A stretch of DNA of 64,000 nt from Archangium lipolyticum (GTDB taxonomy: Bacteria > Myxococcota > Myxococcia > Myxococcales > Myxococcaceae): assembly GCF_024623785.1 (NCBI RefSeq), contig NZ_JANKBZ010000001.1, positions 62,001 to 126,000 of the forward strand, read 5' to 3'. A model generated the notes under the pieces. It was given only the letters and a program-made list of their open reading frames with translations, made no database searches and was not told the DNA's origin. Below, in pieces: positions 23,690 to 32,335 of this stretch. The position numbers and the translations under genes are program-made. How positions within the stretch are numbered: position 1 is the stretch's first letter; the number at the start of each line of letters is the position of its first letter.

Positions 23690-24429
23690 GTGCTGTCCGG
23701 ACCTTCGCCCTCGACCAGCGGTGCGCTTCCCTTGCGATCCTTCGGGCTCAGATCCTGGGCGAACTGCCCCGCGAGCACGTCCAGCATCTCCGTGATCTGC
23801 TGCCGGAACAGCGTGGGCTCCTTGCCCACCTTGAAGGGATCCAGCGGCTCCGCTCCCTCCGCCACCCGGTCCACCCGGAACGGACGGCGCCAGAACTCCG
23901 CTCTCCCCTCGAGCTTGAACATCCGCGCATAGCCCTGGATGTACGGGCCCGCCCGCCCCTTCTCGCTCCGCATCCCGTAGTCCTGGATGACGAACTCCAC
24001 CACCGTGTCCACGCCCAGCCGTGACAGCAAGTCGTAGTCCGGGGCGTTCGCCGGCACCTCCTCCACCAGGAAGCTCTCCAGCACCGTCGCCACCCGCGCC
24101 GGATCCACCGTGTTCATCCACGGCCTCTCCTCCAGCGGCAGCTGCCGGAACGTGTTCACCCGCAGCCGCTCGGAGACCTCGAAGCGTGTCACCGCCGCGG
24201 CCAGCTTCGCCTGCAGCCGGCGATCCGCCTCCTTCGGCTCCAGCTTCTTCAGCTTCTGCTTGTACGCGTCGTCCTCCTGGAACACGAGGCTCCGCGGGCC
24301 GGCCTCGATCTCGATGCGTGAGATGAAGGCGGGCCTCCTCACCTGATCCAGGTCCGCGCCGGCCAGACGCTGCGAGGCGCAACCCGCCGTCAACAGCGCC
24401 AGGAATACGAGGAATGAGTTTCGCGCCAT
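23608..24429 (-). CDS. Putative lipoprotein, unknown function
   Basis: A 273-residue protein. A signal peptide with lipobox LLTAGC (12-17) implies a periplasmic or outer-membrane lipoprotein. The mature part is mixed alpha/beta with a charged segment (DDAYKQKLKKLEPKEADRRL), then VDTVVEFVIQDYGMRS, and ends with a Pro-rich tail. No family recognised. It is the last gene of the string that begins with trpS, 82 bp after the cNMP-binding gene. The start at 24429 is fixed by the signal peptide and a GTGGGGA site. Its 3' end is duplicated at 21692-21817. Confidence 0.75.
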   Translation of the reverse strand: MARNSFLVFLALLTAGCASQRLAGADLDQVRRPAFISRIEIEAGPRSLVFQEDDAYKQKLKKLEPKEADRRLQAKLAAAVTRFEVSERLRVNTFRQLPLEERPWMNTVDPARVATVLESFLVEEVPANAPDYDLLSRLGVDTVVEFVIQDYGMRSEKGRAGPYIQGYARMFKLEGRAEFWRRPFRVDRVAEGAEPLDPFKVGKEPTLFRQQITEMLDVLAGQFAQDLSPKDRKGSAPLVEGEGPDSTHTTGREPPPPAKPPEPELAPGELPDP

Positions 24430-24511
24430 TCCCCACACATACAGCAGTTTTCCGCTTCCACCCAACGGATGGAGTCTCCTGGAGCACACTCTCTTCCTGG
24501 GGGAGCAGGCT

Positions 24512-26251
24512 TCAGAACAGCACGAGCTCCTCGTGCGGCTCCACCGTCTCCCCGGCGACTTTCCGCGCCCCTCCACCCAACAGCGCCTCCGTGCTGCGTT
24601 GCCGCGCATCCGACAGATCCGACACCAGGGCGAGGATCTGCGGATGGGTGAGGATGAGCGTGTCGAAGTCCTCGCGAGGCAGCCGCAGCAGCGACGTGTT
24701 CCGCGCCGCCGTCACGGTGGCGGTGGCGGGCGTCTTCTGCAGCAGGGACATCTCGCCGAACAGCTCGCCCTCGCGCAGCTGCGCCAGGGGCTTGCCGCCC
24801 TTGCTCACGCCCACCTCCCCCGAGAGCACCACGTACAGGCCGTCCACCTGGTGGCCCTCGTGGATGATGACGTCGCCCCGGCGCACCTCGCGGGCCCGGA
24901 AGCGCTCCACCAGCTCGCGCCGATCCTTCCGGCCGAAGGGCTGGAAGAGCGCCGAGGTGTTCACCACGTCCGACAGCAGCCGCTGCCGGCAGAACCGCCT
25001 CAGCGCCTTCGCCACCGGCGGGAAGCGGCGGGCCAGGTCCGCGAGCACTGGCGCCGACAGCTCCAGCACCTGCGTCTCCTCCGACGCGCTCACCACCGAG
25101 GCCGAGCGGGGCGAGCCGGACAGCAGCGCCATCTCGCCGAAGAAGGCCCCCTCGCCCAGCGTGGCCAGCTCCCGCTGCTCCGCGCCGATCCGGCGCAGGA
25201 CGCGCACCCGGCCCGCGCAGAGGACGTAGAAGGCATCGCCCCGGGTGCCCTGCTCGATGATCGTCGCGCCCTCGGGGACGCGGCGCAGCGGGCAGCGCTC
25301 GAACAGCGCGATGAAGGCGTCCCTCGGCAGGTCCGAGAAGAGCGGGATTTGCGGCAGTGTCCCCTCGGTCGCGGGCGGCTCGGTGACGTGCTCCTCGGCC
25401 GAGGCCGGCTCCGCGTGCTGCTCGGCTCCCGCGAGCGCCGCCAGCTCCACGGCGTGCAGGAGTGAATGGGCCTCGATCGTGAGCTCCGTGAAGGGCGTGC
25501 TGCCCGGCACGGGAGGCTGGAAGTCCACCCCCTCCCGGGGCGTGAAACGCTCGACGCGCGGGGGGCCGGCGGGTCTCACCGGGGCGGGTTGGGGCTTGGG
25601 CTCAGGCGCGGAGGGCGTGGGCTCCGCCGGTGTCGCGGGCTGGACCGCCCGGAATTCGCCCGTACGGCGGGGGCGCAGGCCCGGAGGAGCGGCTTGCGCC
25701 ACCGTGGGCGGTGGGGACGGCGCTGTCGCCTCGGCGCCCTTCTCCGCGTCGCTGAGATCCAGCTCCACCTCGATGGAGGCGTCGGAGGCCTCCTCCCGAG
25801 CCAGCGTCTCGTCAATCTCCGGAGGCAGCTCGATGTGCAGCGCGGCCCGGGGAGCCGGCGCCTCGGCGGCCACGGCCTGCTTCACGGGCACGGGGGCCGG
25901 TTTCGGCGTCAGCGCGCGAGACGCTCCTCCTGGCCCACTCCGGCGGGCGTAGAGGTTGGCCAGCATCTGCTGGACGCCCTGGTGCGACGGGTCCAGCTCC
26001 AGGACCAGCTTGCTAGCGGCGATGGCGCGCGGAAGGAACCCCTCGCGCGCGAAGCCCTCGGCGGCGGCCTGGTAGGCGACGACGGCCCGGGCGCCGTTGC
26101 CCGCCTTCGCCCACGCATCCCCCAGCCGCAGCCGCGACTGGAAGTCCTTCGGGTCCAGCTGACAGTACTCCTCGAAGAGTTCGGCGGCTCGGGAGAAGCG
26201 GCCCTTGAGGAGGGCTTCGTTGGCTTTGTCCCTGAGCTGCCGTGGCTCCAT
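24512..26251 (-). CDS. TPR protein with two cyclic-nucleotide-binding domains
   Basis: A 579-residue cytoplasmic protein. Residues 1-100 form TPR-like helices (NEALLKGRFSRAAELFEEYC and a second unit). A ~200-residue Pro/Ala-rich linker follows, then two tandem CRP-type cNMP-binding domains. Their phosphate-binding cassettes are visible as GEGAFFGEMALLSGSPRSASV and GELFGEMSLLQKTPATATV, but the second lacks the classical Arg, so ligand binding may be lost in one of them. There is no DNA-binding domain, so it is probably a scaffold or sensor rather than a transcription factor. It starts one base after the HEAT gene stop. Confidence 0.85.
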   Translation of the reverse strand: MEPRQLRDKANEALLKGRFSRAAELFEEYCQLDPKDFQSRLRLGDAWAKAGNGARAVVAYQAAAEGFAREGFLPRAIAASKLVLELDPSHQGVQQMLANLYARRSGPGGASRALTPKPAPVPVKQAVAAEAPAPRAALHIELPPEIDETLAREEASDASIEVELDLSDAEKGAEATAPSPPPTVAQAAPPGLRPRRTGEFRAVQPATPAEPTPSAPEPKPQPAPVRPAGPPRVERFTPREGVDFQPPVPGSTPFTELTIEAHSLLHAVELAALAGAEQHAEPASAEEHVTEPPATEGTLPQIPLFSDLPRDAFIALFERCPLRRVPEGATIIEQGTRGDAFYVLCAGRVRVLRRIGAEQRELATLGEGAFFGEMALLSGSPRSASVVSASEETQVLELSAPVLADLARRFPPVAKALRRFCRQRLLSDVVNTSALFQPFGRKDRRELVERFRAREVRRGDVIIHEGHQVDGLYVVLSGEVGVSKGGKPLAQLREGELFGEMSLLQKTPATATVTAARNTSLLRLPREDFDTLILTHPQILALVSDLSDARQRSTEALLGGGARKVAGETVEPHEELVLF

Positions 26252-26252
26252 G

Positions 26253-28361
26253 TCAGCGTGCCCCCTCCGCTGCTGTCGTCGTCTTCGCCAACGCCGACAC
26301 GGCGGCTTCCCGGACACGACGGTAATAGTCACTCTTGAGCGCGTCCAGTGCGTCGGCCTGGGAACCCGCGCCGATCCTCGCCAGCGCCCCCGCCGCCGCC
26401 GCCCGGATCTCCGGGAGATCATGGTACAGGTCGCGCGCCACCACCTCCGCCGCCGAGCTGTCGCCAATCTCCGCCAGGGCGTTGAGCAGCTCGCGCCGGC
26501 CCAGGCTCGAGGAGTCCTCCAGCGCCTTCACCAGCGTGGGCACCGCCTCCTTCGCCTTCATCCGGCCCAGCAGGGAAATGGCCAGTACCGACTCGGGGCC
26601 GCCCTCGGACACCACCTTGCGCAGCGGCTCCACCGCGGAGGCCGGCGCGCCCGTCCGGCTCAGCGCATCCAGCAGCACCAGCTTCTCGCTGCTGATCTGT
26701 GGCAGCACCTCCATCAACGCGGACTGTCCGGCCTCGCCCTGCTCGGCGAGCGCCTGCGCCAGGGCCTTGACCAGATCCCTCTCGGCCTCGAACAGGCCCG
26801 CCTTGGCGATGGCCACTCCCTCGGGCCCCAGCCGCGTCAGGCCCACCAGGGCGGCCGTGCGCAGCGTCACGCTGGAGTCCCCGGCGAACCCCTTGAGCAA
26901 CTCCAGCGCTCCGGGCGCCTTCACCGCCGCGAGCGCGCGCAGCAGCCCGGCCAGCGGCTCGAACTGGGCGGAGTCCACGTCGTCGAAGAGCTCGGTGGGC
27001 ACGCGCTGCTGCACCACGGGCCGGCCCAGGCCGCGCGCCTTGGCCGCGTTGAGCGCCTTCACGCGCGCCAGGAGGCTGGTGTGCTTCTCGCCCTTCTGCC
27101 GCTCCTTCTCCACGTCCGGCTTGGAGGGATCGAACCCCGGCCCGTAGCGCTCGGGCAGCGCCTGGGCGACCCAGTCCTGGCGGAGCGACTTCACGGTGGC
27201 CAGCTCCTGCTCGAAGGCCTTCTGCAGCACCGGGGCCGCGGAGACATCCCCGATGGCCGCCGCCGCGTCCACCGCGAGCGCGCGCAGCGTGGCGTCGCCC
27301 TGGGTGATGTAGGGCAGCACCTTGGGCAGTGTATCCTTGGCCGCCGGGCCGAGGCCGATCACCGCCTGCAGCCCACCCGCGGCGGTGGCGGGCCGCGACA
27401 GACGATCGACGATGGGCTCGAGCGGGCAGCCGCCGCGCTCGCGCATCGCCCGGGCCACGGGGATGGCCTCAGAGCTCACGGCATCGAGCACGATGGCGCA
27501 CAGCACGGCATCCGTCTGCGGCTGGCGCGGCATGTCGAGGAGGGCGTCGATGGCCAGGGGGCTCACGGAGCTCTTCTCCACGGCCACGGCCTGCAGCCGG
27601 GGAATGGCCTGCGGCTCCTGCAGCCGGACGAGCGCGGTGATGGCGGACTCGCGCAGCTCGGGGAAGCTCTCGTCCAGCAGCGGGAGGATGGCGGGCACGG
27701 CGCGCTTGTCGCCCAGGTCTCCCAGACCCCGCACCGCCGCGGCGGCGAGGATGACCTGGCTGTCACGCACCAGCGGCAGCAGCCGGTTGAAGGCCTCGGG
27801 CCGGCCGCTCTTGCCCAGCTCCTCGGCGGCGCCCACGCGCTCGGGCAGCGCGCCCTCGGTGAGCGCCAGCAGGTTGCGATCCCAGATGCCCTTGGACTCG
27901 GCGGCGACGACCTCGGCCATGGCGCCCGGCACGTTGGCCTGCTTGAGCGCCTGGACGATGACCTGCCGCGTCTGGCGGCCCCTCCGGCCGTACTGGAGGG
28001 TCAGGTAGGCCTTGGCCTTGTCGTTCTTCACCTGCGACAGGGCCATGGCGGCCTTGCCCTGGACGTCCACGTCGGAGTCCTCGAGCAGCTCGCCGAGCAG
28101 GTCCACGATACGGGCATCCTGACTCTTGCCGAGCGCCACGGCGGCCTCGCCGCGGACGATGGCGGCCATGTCCTTGGCCGCGCGGGTGAAGAGGGCGAGA
28201 TCGTCGGGGCGGGCCTCTTCGGCCAGCTTCTTCACGGCGAGAGCCCTCACCTCCGGGCGAGGGCTCTGCAGATCCGCGAGGAGCTGATCCCGACTGCCAC
28301 TGCACCCGGCATTGACGAGGAGGGCCAGGACGACGAGGAATTTACGCGCGCCGGTTCGCAT
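26253..28361 (-). CDS. HEAT-repeat lipoprotein
   Basis: A 702-residue protein. A signal peptide ending in LLVNAGC marks it as a lipoprotein. The mature protein is almost entirely HEAT/PBS-lyase-type repeats of about 30 residues (for example VRALAVKKLAEEA, VRGEAAVALGKSQDARIVDL, VQGKAAMALSQVKND). These form an alpha-solenoid used for protein-protein contacts, not catalysis. It lies between the pseudouridine synthase gene (69 bp gap) and the cNMP gene (one-base gap) in what appears to be a conserved myxobacterial operon. The partner is unknown. The start has a GGAGA site. Confidence 0.85.
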   Translation of the reverse strand: MRTGARKFLVVLALLVNAGCSGSRDQLLADLQSPRPEVRALAVKKLAEEARPDDLALFTRAAKDMAAIVRGEAAVALGKSQDARIVDLLGELLEDSDVDVQGKAAMALSQVKNDKAKAYLTLQYGRRGRQTRQVIVQALKQANVPGAMAEVVAAESKGIWDRNLLALTEGALPERVGAAEELGKSGRPEAFNRLLPLVRDSQVILAAAAVRGLGDLGDKRAVPAILPLLDESFPELRESAITALVRLQEPQAIPRLQAVAVEKSSVSPLAIDALLDMPRQPQTDAVLCAIVLDAVSSEAIPVARAMRERGGCPLEPIVDRLSRPATAAGGLQAVIGLGPAAKDTLPKVLPYITQGDATLRALAVDAAAAIGDVSAAPVLQKAFEQELATVKSLRQDWVAQALPERYGPGFDPSKPDVEKERQKGEKHTSLLARVKALNAAKARGLGRPVVQQRVPTELFDDVDSAQFEPLAGLLRALAAVKAPGALELLKGFAGDSSVTLRTAALVGLTRLGPEGVAIAKAGLFEAERDLVKALAQALAEQGEAGQSALMEVLPQISSEKLVLLDALSRTGAPASAVEPLRKVVSEGGPESVLAISLLGRMKAKEAVPTLVKALEDSSSLGRRELLNALAEIGDSSAAEVVARDLYHDLPEIRAAAAGALARIGAGSQADALDALKSDYYRRVREAAVSALAKTTTAAEGAR

Positions 28362-28430
28362 CGTTCTCCGGGGAAGAGAAAGCGTGAGACGCGGGCGGTT
28401 ATATCAGCGGCGCGCGTGACCGCCCACGAC

Positions 28431-30449
28431 TCAGCGGCCCTTACGGGGCCCTCGTCCCCTCGGCGGCCCACCAGCGCCCCGAGGACCACCCGCACCGCGA
28501 GGCCCACCCGCGCCACGGGGTCCACCGGCGCCACGAGGCCCACCCGCCCCACGAGGAGGACGCGCGGTCCACTCGGGCTTGGGCTCCTGGCGCTTCCTGG
28601 AGCGCCAGTCCACGAAGGAGCCGGACTCCTTGCCCGCCTCCTCGCCCGCCGGCCGTGCCGCGCCGCGGCGTGCCGGGCGTCCCTCGTCTCCGCCCCACGT
28701 CTTGCGCGCCGGACGGCCCTCGGCACCACCGGCCGCGCCCCACGTCTTGCGCGCCGGACGAGCACCCGCCTCGCCCCGAGGCCCGGGACGAGCACCGCGC
28801 TCGCCGCGCTCCTCACCGCGCGGAGCCCACTCGCGACGCTCCGGACGAGGACTCCTCGCGGGAACACGACGCTCGGCGCTCCCGCCCGCGAACGGCGTGC
28901 GCTCGGCACGGTCACCGCCACGCGCCTCACCGCGCGGGGCCCACTCGCGACGCTCCGGGCGAGCACCGCGCTCGCCGCGCTCCTCACCCCGAGGCTTCCA
29001 CTCGCGACGCTCAGGACCCGCACCACGCGCGGGACCACGACGCTCGGGACGCGCACCAGCGCCGAACGGCTTGCGCTCGGGACGCGCACCAGCGCCGAAC
29101 GGCTTGCGCTCGGGACGGTCACCGCCACGCGCCTCACCGCGCGGGGCCCACTCGCGACGCTCCGGGCGAGCACCGCGCTCGCCGCGCTCCTCACCCCGAG
29201 GCTTCCACTCGCGACGCTCGGGACCCGCACCACGCGCCGGTGCACGACGCTCGGCACCCGCGCCAGCGCCAAACGGCTTGCGCTCGGGACGACCACCGCG
29301 CGCCGGCGCACGACGCTCGGCGCTCGCGCCGAAGGGCTTGCGCTCGGGACGGCTGCTCCGCTCCTCACGCTCCTCACCGCCGGACAGGCTCTCCTCCTGC
29401 TCGTCCTCGCGAGGCGTCCACGTGCGGCGCTCGGCACGGCCACCCGCGGCCCCACGGAACGCGGGCCTCGAGCCACCCTCCCCGCGCGGCGCCGACTCCC
29501 TGCGCTCGGGCCGGGCAGCGGCGCGTGCCGGACGCTCCGCCTTCGCGCCCTTGCGCTCGGGACGCTCCGTCCGGGCGGCCCGCTCGGGCTTCGCCGCCGC
29601 ACGCGACTTCACGGGCTCGGGAGCCTCCTCGCCGAAATCCTCGTCGTCCATGTCCGACTCGAAGCCCGGTGCCGCGCGCCCATGGCGCCGAGGCGGCAGC
29701 TTCAGCTCGCGCTCCGGCGGCGTGGCCTTCCCGTCGGCCACTTCCTGCAGCATGCGCACCTGGTTCTCGCTGAGCGGCCGCAGTTCACCCGGGCGCAGGC
29801 CCTCGACGGTGATTCCCGCGTAGGACGGCCGGTACAGACGCACCACCGGGTAGCCCACCGCGGCGCACAGCCGCTTGATGAGGTGCGGGCGGCCCTCGGC
29901 CACCACCAGCTTCAGCCAGGTGTTGCGCTCGGCCTGCTCGAAGACGTCCACGGACAGCGGCGTGGCCATGCCGTCCTCCAGCCGCACGCCGCCGCGCAGC
30001 TTCTCCAGCGAGGCCGCGTCCGGGGTGCCCTTCACCTTCGCCAGGTACGTGCGCGGCACCTGGAAGCTGGGGTGCGTCAGCTTGTGCGCCAGCGCCCCGT
30101 CGTCCGTGACGAGCAGCGCCCCTTCCGCGTCGTAGTCCAGCCGGCCCACCGGGAAGAGCCGCTTGCCGGTCTCCTCGAGGTAGTTGGCCACCGTGGGGCG
30201 GCCCTGCGGATCCGACAGCGTCGTCACCACGCCCACCGGCTTGTAGAGGAGGTAGTAGGAGGACTCCTCCGGGGGCGAGACCAGCTCGCCGTCCACCGTC
30301 ACGAGGTCCCCCGGCTCCACCTTGCTGCCGAGCTCCGTGACCTTCTGGTTGTTCACCGTCACGCGGCCCCCGGTGATGAGGTCCTCCGCGTGCCTGCGCG
30401 AGGCCACGCCTGCGCGGGCCAGGTACTTCTGTAAACGTTCAGCCGCCAT
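28431..30449 (-). CDS. rluB: RluB/RsuA-family pseudouridine synthase with very long basic repeat tail
   Basis: A 672-residue protein. Residues 1-60 are an S4 RNA-binding domain (RLQKYLARAGVASRRHAEDL). Residues 65-240 are the RsuA/RluB catalytic domain with GRLDYDAEGALLVTDD, in which the Asp of RLD is the nucleophile. It isomerises a uridine in 23S rRNA. RluB proteins are normally 240-300 residues; here about 400 extra residues of Arg/Pro/Gly/Glu-rich repeats (units such as ARPERKPFGAG and RGEERGERGARPERREWAPR) follow. These resemble disordered RNA-binding tails. ATG 30449 is preferred over GTG 30458 because it has an AAGGTGG site at proper distance. Confidence 0.88.
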   Translation of the reverse strand: MAAERLQKYLARAGVASRRHAEDLITGGRVTVNNQKVTELGSKVEPGDLVTVDGELVSPPEESSYYLLYKPVGVVTTLSDPQGRPTVANYLEETGKRLFPVGRLDYDAEGALLVTDDGALAHKLTHPSFQVPRTYLAKVKGTPDAASLEKLRGGVRLEDGMATPLSVDVFEQAERNTWLKLVVAEGRPHLIKRLCAAVGYPVVRLYRPSYAGITVEGLRPGELRPLSENQVRMLQEVADGKATPPERELKLPPRRHGRAAPGFESDMDDEDFGEEAPEPVKSRAAAKPERAARTERPERKGAKAERPARAAARPERRESAPRGEGGSRPAFRGAAGGRAERRTWTPREDEQEESLSGGEEREERSSRPERKPFGASAERRAPARGGRPERKPFGAGAGAERRAPARGAGPERREWKPRGEERGERGARPERREWAPRGEARGGDRPERKPFGAGARPERKPFGAGARPERRGPARGAGPERREWKPRGEERGERGARPERREWAPRGEARGGDRAERTPFAGGSAERRVPARSPRPERREWAPRGEERGERGARPGPRGEAGARPARKTWGAAGGAEGRPARKTWGGDEGRPARRGAARPAGEEAGKESGSFVDWRSRKRQEPKPEWTARPPRGAGGPRGAGGPRGAGGPRGAGGPRGAGGPPRGRGPRKGR
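28909..29237. repeat. Long tandem duplication inside the pseudouridine synthase tail
   Basis: The ~120 bp at 28909-29030 recur almost perfectly at 29116-29237, a 207-bp period. Between them are shorter units encoding the FGAGARPERK decamer. The period is a multiple of three, so the frame is kept and the tail can expand or contract by recombination without breaking the gene. The reading frame is continuous through it. Confidence 0.85.
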
Positions 30450-30480
30450 TTCCGCCACCTTCCACTTCTTCGCCCACCCG

Positions 30481-31458
30481 TCAAGCAGGCTCTGGTCCCT
30501 TTTCGCCCTCTTCGGAGGGCGGCGGGGTCGGGTTCAGGACACTGGAAGCGGCCTTCTGGGTCTTGTCCGCCTCGGACATGGCCGCCTCCAGCTCCTCGAG
30601 CGCGGCCTCGGACGCCGCCACGCTCTTCTCCATGCGTTTCTGGAATTCCGGATCCGCCAGCGTCTCCACGGTGCCACTGGCACCCGGCGCCGACGGCCGT
30701 TCCTTCTCGACGATCTCCTGGTGCTCCTGTGTCAGCTCGTGGAACTCCCGCAGCGTGGGCAGGGCGGAGAGATCCTTCAGGGCGAAGAACTCGAGGAACT
30801 CGCGGGTCGTCCCGTACAGCATGGGCCGGCCCACCTCCTCCTTCTTGCCGAGGATCTTGATGAGCTTGCGATCCAACAAGGCCTTGATGACGGCACCGCA
30901 GTCCACGCCGCGGATGTCCTCGACCTCCGGGCGGGTGACGGGCTGCCGGTAGGCGATGATGGCCAGCGTCTCCACGGCGGCGCGGGTGAGGCGCTGGGGC
31001 TTCACGCGCAGGTAGCGCCGCACGTACTCGCCCGAGTGCGGATCCGTGCGGAACTGCCAGCCGCCGGCCACCTCGTACAGGACGATGCCGCTGATGCCGT
31101 CGCGGTGGAGGCCGGAGATCTGGTTGAGCGCCTCCTGGATCTTCTCGCGATCGATGCCCGTGGCCTCGAAGAGCTGATCCAGATCCAACGGCTTCTCCGC
31201 CACGAAGAGCACGCTCTCCACCACGGTGCGGACGCGCTCCGGGGAGAGGTTGCGGCTCTTCTGGACGAGCTTCTCGAAGGACGACTGGAGATCGGGGACC
31301 TCGTCGGACTCGATGGTGGCGACGTCCGAGTCCTCCAGCTCGTCCTCGTCACCGGGGCCGGTGACGGCGGCGATCTCCTCCTCGGTGAAGGGGCTGGGGC
31401 CGCCGGAGCCGCGCGGCGGCCTGCCGCCGGGGTTCTCGGGGCCTTCGTTACCGGTACT
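30481..31458 (-). CDS. scpB: Segregation and condensation protein ScpB
   Basis: A 325-residue protein. The core has two winged-helix domains (VRTVVESVLFVAEKPLDLDQ, then LTRAAVETLAIIAYRQPVTRPEVEDIRGV and GRPMLYGTTREFLEFFAL), the classic ScpB pattern. ScpB binds the ScpA kleisin and the SMC heads to form bacterial condensin. The N-terminal acidic leader and C-terminal Ala/Glu-rich tail are longer than usual. GTG at 31458 is chosen because GGAGGTG lies upstream and it overlaps the scpA stop by 11 bases; an upstream ATG (31500) would sit deep within scpA. Confidence 0.95.
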   Translation of the reverse strand, partial: STGNEGPENPGGRPPRGSGGPSPFTEEEIAAVTGPGDEDELEDSDVATIESDEVPDLQSSFEKLVQKSRNLSPERVRTVVESVLFVAEKPLDLDQLFEATGIDREKIQEALNQISGLHRDGISGIVLYEVAGGWQFRTDPHSGEYVRRYLRVKPQRLTRAAVETLAIIAYRQPVTRPEVEDIRGVDCGAVIKALLDRKLIKILGKKEEVGRPMLYGTTREFLEFFALKDLSALPTLREFHELTQEHQEIVEKERPSAPGASGTVETLADPEFQKRMEKSVAASEAALEELEAAMSEADKTQKAASSVLNPTPPPSEEGEKGPEPA

Positions 31459-32317
31459 CACTCTCGTCCACCTCCGTGGGGACCAGCCGCTCCAGGGCAT
31501 CCCCGTTGGGCGTGAGCAGGATGTCCGCCAGGGGGGCCTCCTGGCTGACCTTGATGAGCCGCCGCTTCACCATCTCCAGGATGGCCAGGAAGGTGATGAC
31601 CACCTCCTGACGGGTACGTTGCTCATCGAAGAGGCTCTCGAACGTACACGGCGCCTGGGCGCGCAGGCGCTCGGCGATGCGCAGGATGGCCTCCGAGAGG
31701 CTCACCTTCTCGCGCACCACCTCGTGTTGCAGCTTGGGGGCCAGGCGCTCCAACACCCGATCGAGCGCCTCGATCAACTTGAGGACGGAGAACTCCTGCA
31801 GGCCCACCTCCTCCTCGGGGATGGGCACGGCCTCCACGGGCACCCGGCGCGGGAAGACGTCGCGGTCCAGGATGTCCTGCATGGCCAGCTGCTCGGCGGC
31901 GTCCTTGTACTTCTGGTACTCGAGCAGGCGGCGCACCAGCTCGGCGCGCGGGTCGCCCGCGTCCTCCTGCTGCAGCTCCGTCACCGCGTCCGTCGTGGCC
32001 TGCTCCGCGGTGTCCTGGCGCGGCAGCAACATGCGGCTCTTGAGGTGCGCCAGGGTGGCGGCCATCACCAGGAACTCGCCGGCGATGTCGAGGTTGATCT
32101 CCCGCATGCGCTCGAGGTGCTCGAGGTACTTCTCGGTGACGAGCGCGAGCGGGATGTCGAAGATGTCGAGCCGGTGCTCCTTGATGAGGTGGAGCAGCAG
32201 GTCGAGCGGGCCCTCGAAATTGGGCAAGGCGACCCTGAAGGCGTCGCCCGGACTCCGGGGGACGTCCGCCTCGAGGGTCTCCTCGGTGGGAGGGGCGCTG
32301 CGACGGCCTGCGCTCAC
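31448..32317 (-). CDS. scpA: Segregation and condensation protein ScpA (kleisin)
   Basis: A 289-residue kleisin. The N-terminal signature FEGPLDLLLHLIKEHRLDIF DIPLALVTEKYL is the SMC-neck-binding part, and LAHLKSRMLLP follows. The C-terminal winged helix (VVITFLAILEMVKRRLIKVSQE) binds the SMC cap. With SMC and ScpB it builds condensin for chromosome segregation. The gene starts with GTG, 18 bp after trpS, and overlaps scpB. The order trpS-scpA-scpB is a familiar arrangement in the group. Confidence 0.96.
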   Translation of the reverse strand: MSAGRRSAPPTEETLEADVPRSPGDAFRVALPNFEGPLDLLLHLIKEHRLDIFDIPLALVTEKYLEHLERMREINLDIAGEFLVMAATLAHLKSRMLLPRQDTAEQATTDAVTELQQEDAGDPRAELVRRLLEYQKYKDAAEQLAMQDILDRDVFPRRVPVEAVPIPEEEVGLQEFSVLKLIEALDRVLERLAPKLQHEVVREKVSLSEAILRIAERLRAQAPCTFESLFDEQRTRQEVVITFLAILEMVKRRLIKVSQEAPLADILLTPNGDALERLVPTEVDESEYR

Positions 32318-32335
32318 CAGACGTCCTTCACGGGC

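Noticed and set aside
28431-29600. A CRISPR-like array, because of regular repeats
   Set aside because: The repeats are coding, in frame with the pseudouridine synthase tail, of unequal unit length, and without unique spacers of constant size.
26205-30434. A 1409-codon open frame on the plus strand
   Set aside because: It lies wholly antisense to the cNMP, HEAT and pseudouridine synthase genes. It has extreme Arg/His/Leu/Ala content and no domain, a side effect of high GC.
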